From positions 532,072-596,071 of the forward strand of contig NZ_JBPJSQ010000006.1 of the NCBI RefSeq assembly GCF_051192575.1: a DNA stretch of 64,000 bases. Direction: 5' to 3'. Source of the DNA: Aestuariimicrobium soli. GTDB taxonomy: Bacteria; Actinomycetota; Actinomycetes; Propionibacteriales; Propionibacteriaceae. The notes under the pieces are model-generated. The model saw nothing but the letters and a program-made list of their open reading frames with translations, did no database searches and was not told the origin of the DNA. The number at the start of each line of letters is the position of its first letter. The stretch's first letter is position 1. A program made the position numbers and the translations under genes. Shown in pieces: positions 59,074 through 64,000 of this stretch.

Positions 59074-61916
59074 CGCAGTTCTCCTTGCTGAAGGTGCTGG
59101 TCGCTGGGTCGCTCGTCGCTGATGGGCTCGTCAATGAAGGGCTCGTCAATGAAGGGCTCGTCGCTGAAGGGCTCGTCATCGTCCGGTTGGTCGTCGCGGG
59201 GGTGCGGAACGGTGACCTCCACCACCCCGTCGGCCGGCCAGTGCCGGGCCTGCTCGGAGTCGGCGACCCCCAGCACCACCCCGAACTCACCGGTCTCGCG
59301 GGCCCGCGCCATCAGGTCCCGGACGGCCGCCAGGTCGGCATCCTTGGTCAGGGAGTCGACGCCGTCGATCACGACCAGGCGCTCCTCGACGCGTTCCAGC
59401 GCCGGCCGCACCTCGCCGTTCAGGGCGTCGATCCAGCGCACGCTGCGGCGCACCTTGCCCGCCTGATCGGGCAGCAGCTCACCGGCGACCCGGCCTCGTC
59501 CGACATCTGCGGGCAGTCGACCGGCCAGGGCCAGCAACAGCGCCGACCGCGAGCGCGGCGGGCCCACCACGATCCCCACCTGACCGGGCAGCAGCCGGGC
59601 GTCGACCGGGTCGACCAACTGGTCGACACCGAAGCCCTCGACGTGCAGCACCTCGTCGCGGGTGCCGTCGGCGCGCGGCGGGGTCGGCCAGTCCGTGAGG
59701 GCCACCTGTCGGCTCAGCGCCTCGCCCTCGACGTCGAAGCTGGGCAGCAGCCGGTCGAGCCAACCCGGCAACCACCAGGCCTTCTCACCGAGCAGTGCCA
59801 ACACGGCGGGCACGAGCGTCATGCGCACCAGGAAGGCGTCCACGGCCACGCCGACCGCCAGCGCGAACCCGATCTGCTTGATCGGCCCCATGCCCTCGGG
59901 CACGAAGAACGCGAACACGGCGAACATGATCACGGCGGCGGCCGAGACCACCTTGCCCGAGGCGATGAAGCCGCTGTGCACGGCCTCGCGGGCGGGGGTG
60001 CCGTGCACGTGGTCCTCACGCATGCGGCTGACGAGGAAGACCTCGTAGTCCATCGCCAACCCGAACAGGATGCCCATCACGATGATCGGCAGGAAGCTGA
60101 TCACGGGCCCCGGCTTGTCGAGGTTGATCAGCTGTCGTCCGATGCCCTCGTTGAACACCAGGGTGGTGGCGCCGAACGCGGCCCCGACCGACAGGGCGTA
60201 CCCGATGGTGGCCTTCAGCGGCACCGCGATCGACCGGAAGACCATGGTCAACAGCACCAACGACAGCCCGACCACGAACACCCCGAACGGCAGCAGCGCC
60301 TTGCCGAGGCGGTCGGCGATGTCGAGCTGGATGGCGGTGGAGCCGGTCACATTGGTCTCGACCCCCTGGTCGGCCTTCCACTCGTCGTGGTGCGCCCGGA
60401 TCGCGTTCACCAGGTCGCCGGTGCGGGGGTCGTCCGGCCCGGTGGTGGGCACCACTTGGACGAACCCGGTGTCGGCGTTCTGGTTGGGGGTGGCGATCGG
60501 CACGGACGACACCCCGGGCATCGCCTCGACGTCGGCCTTGATGTCGGCCATCACCTTCAGCGGATCGGTGGTGGGCAGCAGGTCGACGGTGATGATCAGC
60601 GGGCCGTTGGCACCGGGGCCGAAGTGGTCGCTGATCAGGTCGTAGGTGACCCGGTCGGGCTGGCTCGGGGCGTGCTGACCGGGGTTGGGCAGCGCGTGCC
60701 ACAGGTTCGTGGCGGGGTAGCTGAGGGCTCCGAGGCCGACCACGACGAGCACGACCGTGAGCACCGGAACCTTGGTGACGACGCGCACCCACCAGCCGAA
60801 GATGCCACCCTCGCGGCCGGGCTTCGCCGCCGCCTTGGCGTTCTTGCGAGGCTTGGCCGCCTTCGGACGAAGCCGTTCCCCGGCGAAGCCGAGCAGGGCC
60901 GGCAGCAGGGTGAGCGCGATCAACACCCCGAACACCACGGTCACGGCGGCGAAGGCACCCATCACGGTGAGGAAGGGAATGTTGGCGATGGCCAGCCCGA
61001 CCAGCGCGATCACCACAGTCAGGCCGGCGAACACCACGGCCGAGCCGGCGGTCGCCACCGAGCGGGCCACCGACTCCTCCACGTCCATGCCCGGCCGGGG
61101 ATCGTCCCCCTCGTGCGCCGGCGCCCCCCGCAACTGGTCGCGGTGACGACTGACGATGAACAGCGCGTAGTCGATGCCGACCGCCAGCCCGAGCATCACG
61201 GCCAGCATCGGGGTGGTCGAGTTGATCGATGCCAGCGCCGTCGCCAGCGTGATCATCAGCATGCCGAAGCCGACCCCGAGCAGCGCGGTGAGCAGCGGCA
61301 ACCCGGCGGCCACGAGCGACCCGAGCGTGACCAGCAGCACCACCATGGCCACCACCACACCGACGGCCTCGACGACGCTGAGCGCGGGCACCTCGATCGA
61401 GAAGGCCTCACCACCCAGACTCAGTTGCGACCCGGCGGGCAGGTCGGCCTGCAGCTTGGTGGTGAGGTTCTGCAGGTCGGCGCGCTCCGCGTCGGTGACC
61501 TCGTCGATCGACCCCTTGAGGTTCAGCTGCAGCAGACCGGCGCGCTCGTCCTTGCTGATCAGCCCGGTGACCAGCTCGTTGTAGGGCGTGGTCACCGAGT
61601 CGATCTTGGGGTTGGCCTCGTAGCCCTTCGCGATCTTCTCGACGGCGGCCTTGATCTCGGGGTCGTTGACGGACGAGCCCACGGGCACGACCACGATGGC
61701 GGTGGCGGTGAGCGAGGCGGCCTGGGGGAAGGTGGCCTTCAGCTGGGTGAGGGCCTCCTGCGAAGGGGCGCCCGGAATGTTGAAGTCGTCGTTGTAGGGC
61801 TTGGCGACCAGGGCGGCGAGCCCGCCGAGCAGCACCAGGGCCGCCAGCCAGAGCACCAGCACCCGCCGGCGATGACGGAAGCACCAGCGTGCGAGGTCGT
61901 AGAGCACGGTCGACAC
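59070..61916 (-). CDS. MMPL-family RND transporter with a degenerate ABC-ATPase-like tail
   Basis: 948 residues from GTG at 61916, with AGGAGG upstream. Residues 1-760 are a typical 12-helix MMPL/RND exporter with two extracytoplasmic loops; GIDYALFIVSRHRDQL and GLAMDYEVFLVSRMREDH carry the paired Asp-Tyr proton-relay residues. Residues about 770-915 are unusual: LLPGQVGIVVGPPRSRSALL lies where a Walker A would be but lacks GKS/T, and RLVVIDGVDSL resembles Walker B, without an ABC signature. The last 30 residues are acidic repeats (DEPFIDEPF). It exports a lipid or drug together with the YhgE-type partner, under the divergent TetR regulator. Confidence 0.87.
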   Translation of the reverse strand: MSTVLYDLARWCFRHRRRVLVLWLAALVLLGGLAALVAKPYNDDFNIPGAPSQEALTQLKATFPQAASLTATAIVVVPVGSSVNDPEIKAAVEKIAKGYEANPKIDSVTTPYNELVTGLISKDERAGLLQLNLKGSIDEVTDAERADLQNLTTKLQADLPAGSQLSLGGEAFSIEVPALSVVEAVGVVVAMVVLLVTLGSLVAAGLPLLTALLGVGFGMLMITLATALASINSTTPMLAVMLGLAVGIDYALFIVSRHRDQLRGAPAHEGDDPRPGMDVEESVARSVATAGSAVVFAGLTVVIALVGLAIANIPFLTVMGAFAAVTVVFGVLIALTLLPALLGFAGERLRPKAAKPRKNAKAAAKPGREGGIFGWWVRVVTKVPVLTVVLVVVGLGALSYPATNLWHALPNPGQHAPSQPDRVTYDLISDHFGPGANGPLIITVDLLPTTDPLKVMADIKADVEAMPGVSSVPIATPNQNADTGFVQVVPTTGPDDPRTGDLVNAIRAHHDEWKADQGVETNVTGSTAIQLDIADRLGKALLPFGVFVVGLSLVLLTMVFRSIAVPLKATIGYALSVGAAFGATTLVFNEGIGRQLINLDKPGPVISFLPIIVMGILFGLAMDYEVFLVSRMREDHVHGTPAREAVHSGFIASGKVVSAAAVIMFAVFAFFVPEGMGPIKQIGFALAVGVAVDAFLVRMTLVPAVLALLGEKAWWLPGWLDRLLPSFDVEGEALSRQVALTDWPTPPRADGTRDEVLHVEGFGVDQLVDPVDARLLPGQVGIVVGPPRSRSALLLALAGRLPADVGRGRVAGELLPDQAGKVRRSVRWIDALNGEVRPALERVEERLVVIDGVDSLTKDADLAAVRDLMARARETGEFGVVLGVADSEQARHWPADGVVEVTVPHPRDDQPDDDEPFSDEPFIDEPFIDEPISDERPSDQHLQQGELR
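59111..59181. repeat. Fifteen-base tandem repeats coding the acidic tail
   Basis: Four 15-base units and part of a fifth (GCTCGTCAATGAAGG type) code for repeated DEPFI/S on the minus strand, at the end of the MMPL gene. Confidence 0.85.
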
Positions 61917-61991
61917 GGGGCCTCCTGAGGGTGTGCGGTCGTGGTCGACCGGTGCAGATCAGGGGCGACGCGACGCCGCCCCGATGCAGAA

Positions 61992-62006
61992 GTGTATTCA
62001 ATACAC
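61992..62006. promoter_or_regulatory. TetR operator
   Basis: GTGTATTCAATACAC is a perfect 15-base palindrome in the gap between the MMPL start and the divergent TetR gene. Confidence 0.75.
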
Positions 62007-62049
62007 GCGCGTATCCAAACCGGAGGCCGCTGGGGTAGAGTCACCGCCC

Positions 62050-62670
62050 ATGACCATCACCGCACGCCGCGCCGCCACGCGCTCTCGACTGCTCGAGGGG
62101 GCCGGTGACGTGATCGTGCGCAAGGGAGTCGGCGCGGCCACGGTCGAGGACATCTGCGACGAGGCCGGCTTCACCCGCGGGGCGTTCTACTCCAACTTCG
62201 ACTCCAAGGACGATCTGCTGATCGCCCTGCTCGACCACCACACCGAGCGCATCAACGCCATCGCCCGGCAGGTGATCGACCAGGCCGAGGCCAACACCTC
62301 GTGCGACGTCACCGAAGTGATCCGGCAGGCGATCGTCGAGTTCGTGGCCTCGGGCGTGATCACGCCCTGGCTGGTGATGTTGATGGCCGAACTGCAGGCC
62401 TATGCCGTGCGGGAGCCGGGCGTGCGCGAGGCCTTCACCCGCGCCCGCCGCGCCGGACAGGTCGCGAAGGCCGAGATGATCACCGCCGCCCTGGCGGGTC
62501 ACCAGCTGCGGCTCACGGTCGACGCCGGCACGGTGACGCAGGTGCTCGAGGGGGCCGCCAATGCCCACATGCTCGACCAGATGAGTGAGGGACGAGAGCC
62601 CTCCGCCGAGGGTTTGGCCGCGGTGATCACGGCGGTGCTCAATGCCTTCGTGGCCCCCGAGCCCGGCTGA
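62050..62670 (+). CDS. TetR-family regulator of the MMPL/YhgE operon
   Basis: 206 residues from ATG at 62050. The DNA-binding domain has VEDICDEAGFTRGAFYSNFD, very typical of the family, and the C-terminal part is a helical ligand domain. Divergent placement and the palindrome at 61992 support repression of the export operon and itself. Confidence 0.92.
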   Translation: MTITARRAATRSRLLEGAGDVIVRKGVGAATVEDICDEAGFTRGAFYSNFDSKDDLLIALLDHHTERINAIARQVIDQAEANTSCDVTEVIRQAIVEFVASGVITPWLVMLMAELQAYAVREPGVREAFTRARRAGQVAKAEMITAALAGHQLRLTVDAGTVTQVLEGAANAHMLDQMSEGREPSAEGLAAVITAVLNAFVAPEPG

Positions 62671-62718
62671 GGATCGTCCACCACACCCGCAAACTCTCAC
62701 CAAAGAGTGCGACCCCCA

Positions 62719-63996
62719 GGGTGGAGTCAGGGTGTCAGTGCAACACGTTGTTCGGAGGTGTTGCATGCGTCGTGGGAATCCGGGTTACCCGGGGTGGATG
62801 CGGGAGTGGGTGCTGTGGTTGGCGGCGTCGGGGTACTCGGCGCAGAGGGCCGCGGATCAGGTGGGTGTGAGCGCGGGGACGGCTGCTGGTTGGTTGCATG
62901 CTGCTGGCATGGATCTGAAGCGTGGTCGTCATGGCGGTCTGGTTGTTGAGGTCGAGGTTGTACGGCCGGTGCTGCCGCACCCGGCGCCGTCACACGGGGC
63001 CCGGTTGTCGTTGGCGGATCGGACGTTGATCCATGTCGGGTTGGTCCAGCGGTGGTCGTTACGGCGCATCGCCGGCCAGCTGGGGGTGTCGGCGTCGACG
63101 GTCAGCCGAGAGATCGCCCGCAACTCGACACCGACCGGGTATCGGGCTGAGGCTGCCGAGACCGCGGCCGCGGGCCGTCGGGGACGTCCGAAACGGTCAA
63201 GGTTGGACGATCCCGTGCTGCGGCAACGGGTCGTCGAGGGGTTGAACTCTCACTGGTCGCCCCGGCAGGTGTCGATCCGTCTGGCGGCGCAGCATGGCAA
63301 AGATGGTTCCGTGAGCCACGAGACGATCTACCAGGCCCTCTACGTCCAGGGCAGGGGTTCCCTGCGCGAGGAACTGAGGATCGACAAGGCACTGCGATCC
63401 GGACGGACCCACCGCATCCCCCACTCGAAGCTACCGCCCCGGACGGGACGACCATGGCTGCAGGGTCATCACATCTCCACACGACCGGCCGAGGCAGCCG
63501 ATCGAGCGATCCCGGGCCACTGGGAGGGTGACTTGGTCCTCGGAGCACGCAACCAGACCGCCATCATCACCTTGGTCGAACGCGCCTCACGGTTCGTCCT
63601 GCTCCATCGGCTGCCCGACCAACACGACAGCACCACCGTTGTCGACGCGTTGATCGCCATGGCCGCCACCCTGCCAGCGCAGATGCAGATGAAGTCACTC
63701 ACCTGGGACCAAGGATCCGAGATGGCCGAGCACCCCACGTTCAGCCTCGCCACCCACACCCAGGTCTACTTCTGCGACCCCCACAGCCCGTGGCAACGAG
63801 GCAGCAACGAGAACACCAACGGCCTGATCCGCGACTTCTGGCCAAAACCCACCGACTTCGCCCAGATCACCGACGCCGAGATCCTCCACGTCCAGAACCT
63901 CCTCAACGACCGACCCCGCGAAACTCTCAACGCCCTCACCCCACGTGAGAAACTGCAACAACTACTCACCGTTGCACTGACCGATTGAGACCACCC
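62719..63996 (+). mobile_element. IS30-family insertion sequence
   Basis: Terminal inverted repeats of about 26 bases (62719-62744 and 63971-63996) match at 20 positions, with an identical inner GTCAGTGCAAC. The single transposase gene fills the interval and ends inside the right repeat. One or two more bases may belong to each end; target duplications cannot be judged because the window stops four bases later. Confidence 0.85.
62765..63988 (+). CDS. IS30-family transposase
   Basis: 407 residues. Two helix-turn-helix regions are present (YSAQRAADQVGVSAGTAAGW and WSLRRIAGQLGVSASTVSRE). The DDE catalytic residues are in HWEGDLVLG, LTWDQGSEM and QRGSNENTNGLIRDF, all intact. SPRQVSIRL is a further IS30 mark. 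No frameshift is seen, so it may be active. Confidence 0.93.
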   Translation: MRRGNPGYPGWMREWVLWLAASGYSAQRAADQVGVSAGTAAGWLHAAGMDLKRGRHGGLVVEVEVVRPVLPHPAPSHGARLSLADRTLIHVGLVQRWSLRRIAGQLGVSASTVSREIARNSTPTGYRAEAAETAAAGRRGRPKRSRLDDPVLRQRVVEGLNSHWSPRQVSIRLAAQHGKDGSVSHETIYQALYVQGRGSLREELRIDKALRSGRTHRIPHSKLPPRTGRPWLQGHHISTRPAEAADRAIPGHWEGDLVLGARNQTAIITLVERASRFVLLHRLPDQHDSTTVVDALIAMAATLPAQMQMKSLTWDQGSEMAEHPTFSLATHTQVYFCDPHSPWQRGSNENTNGLIRDFWPKPTDFAQITDAEILHVQNLLNDRPRETLNALTPREKLQQLLTVALTD

Positions 63997-64000
63997 AGGA

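Noticed and set aside
59049..61928. Very long open frame antisense to the MMPL gene
   Set aside because: Its product is His/Gln/Arg/Gly-rich without family signs, while the other strand encodes a clear transporter.
1..64000. tRNA, rRNA, integrase or attachment sites around the defence island
   Set aside because: None was recognised; the island's left edge is outside the window, so an origin by site-specific integration cannot be judged.

Overview
The window is high-GC chromosomal DNA of an actinobacterium. GTG starts are frequent, neighbouring genes often overlap by ATGA or GTGA, several genes encode Tat or lipobox export signals, and the families present (IclR, ROK, MMPL with YhgE/Pip, DM13 with DoxX) are typical of that phylum. 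A Propionibacteriales-type organism is a reasonable guess, but no rRNA or tRNA is present to prove it.

Bases 1-20,300 hold a leftward defence island. In transcription order it contains: a 506-residue protein of unknown function; a very large phospholipase-D-type nuclease; a small membrane-anchored protein; a 1,718-residue DEAD-box/DUF1998 helicase with a C-terminal nuclease-like domain; a SNF2-type helicase resembling DrmD; a large N6-adenine methyltransferase resembling DrmMI; a McrB-type motor with an unusual DNA-reading front end; and McrC, which runs off the window. The gene content resembles class 1 DISARM joined to McrBC, but the domain fusions and extra genes match no standard system that I can name. 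A decayed DUF499 ATPase fragment and a protein with two DUF6011 zinc units border the island (20.6-22.7 kb). This is the best candidate for an undescribed system in the window.

Bases 22,900-28,600 hold a YbjN-like protein, an unrecognised 603-residue protein, a repeat patch, a histidine kinase/response regulator pair, and a DM13 lipoprotein with a DoxX membrane protein. Bases 28,700-50,400 are mostly carbohydrate metabolism: a sugar ABC transporter with a sulfatase under a divergent ROK regulator, a mannitol/fructuronate-type dehydrogenase with a zinc-type alcohol dehydrogenase, a PQQ-type sugar dehydrogenase, an aldo/keto reductase, a GH127 arabinofuranosidase, an MFS transporter and a GH29 fucosidase. 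This suggests scavenging of sulfated, fucosylated or arabinose-containing glycans. Small regulators (two TetR and one IclR) have recognisable palindromic operators. A MarR gene survives only as a frameshifted remnant.

Bases 51,100-64,000 hold an IclR regulator divergent from a PhoD phosphatase, a membrane-anchored multicopper oxidase, a YhgE/Pip plus MMPL export operon whose MMPL protein carries a degenerate ABC-ATPase-like tail, its divergent TetR regulator, and a complete-looking IS30 element at the right edge.

A striking genome-wide feature is a set of long, nearly perfect stem-loops (stems of 16-35 bp) placed mostly between convergent genes. At least two pairs are sequence-related, and one lies inside a reading frame.
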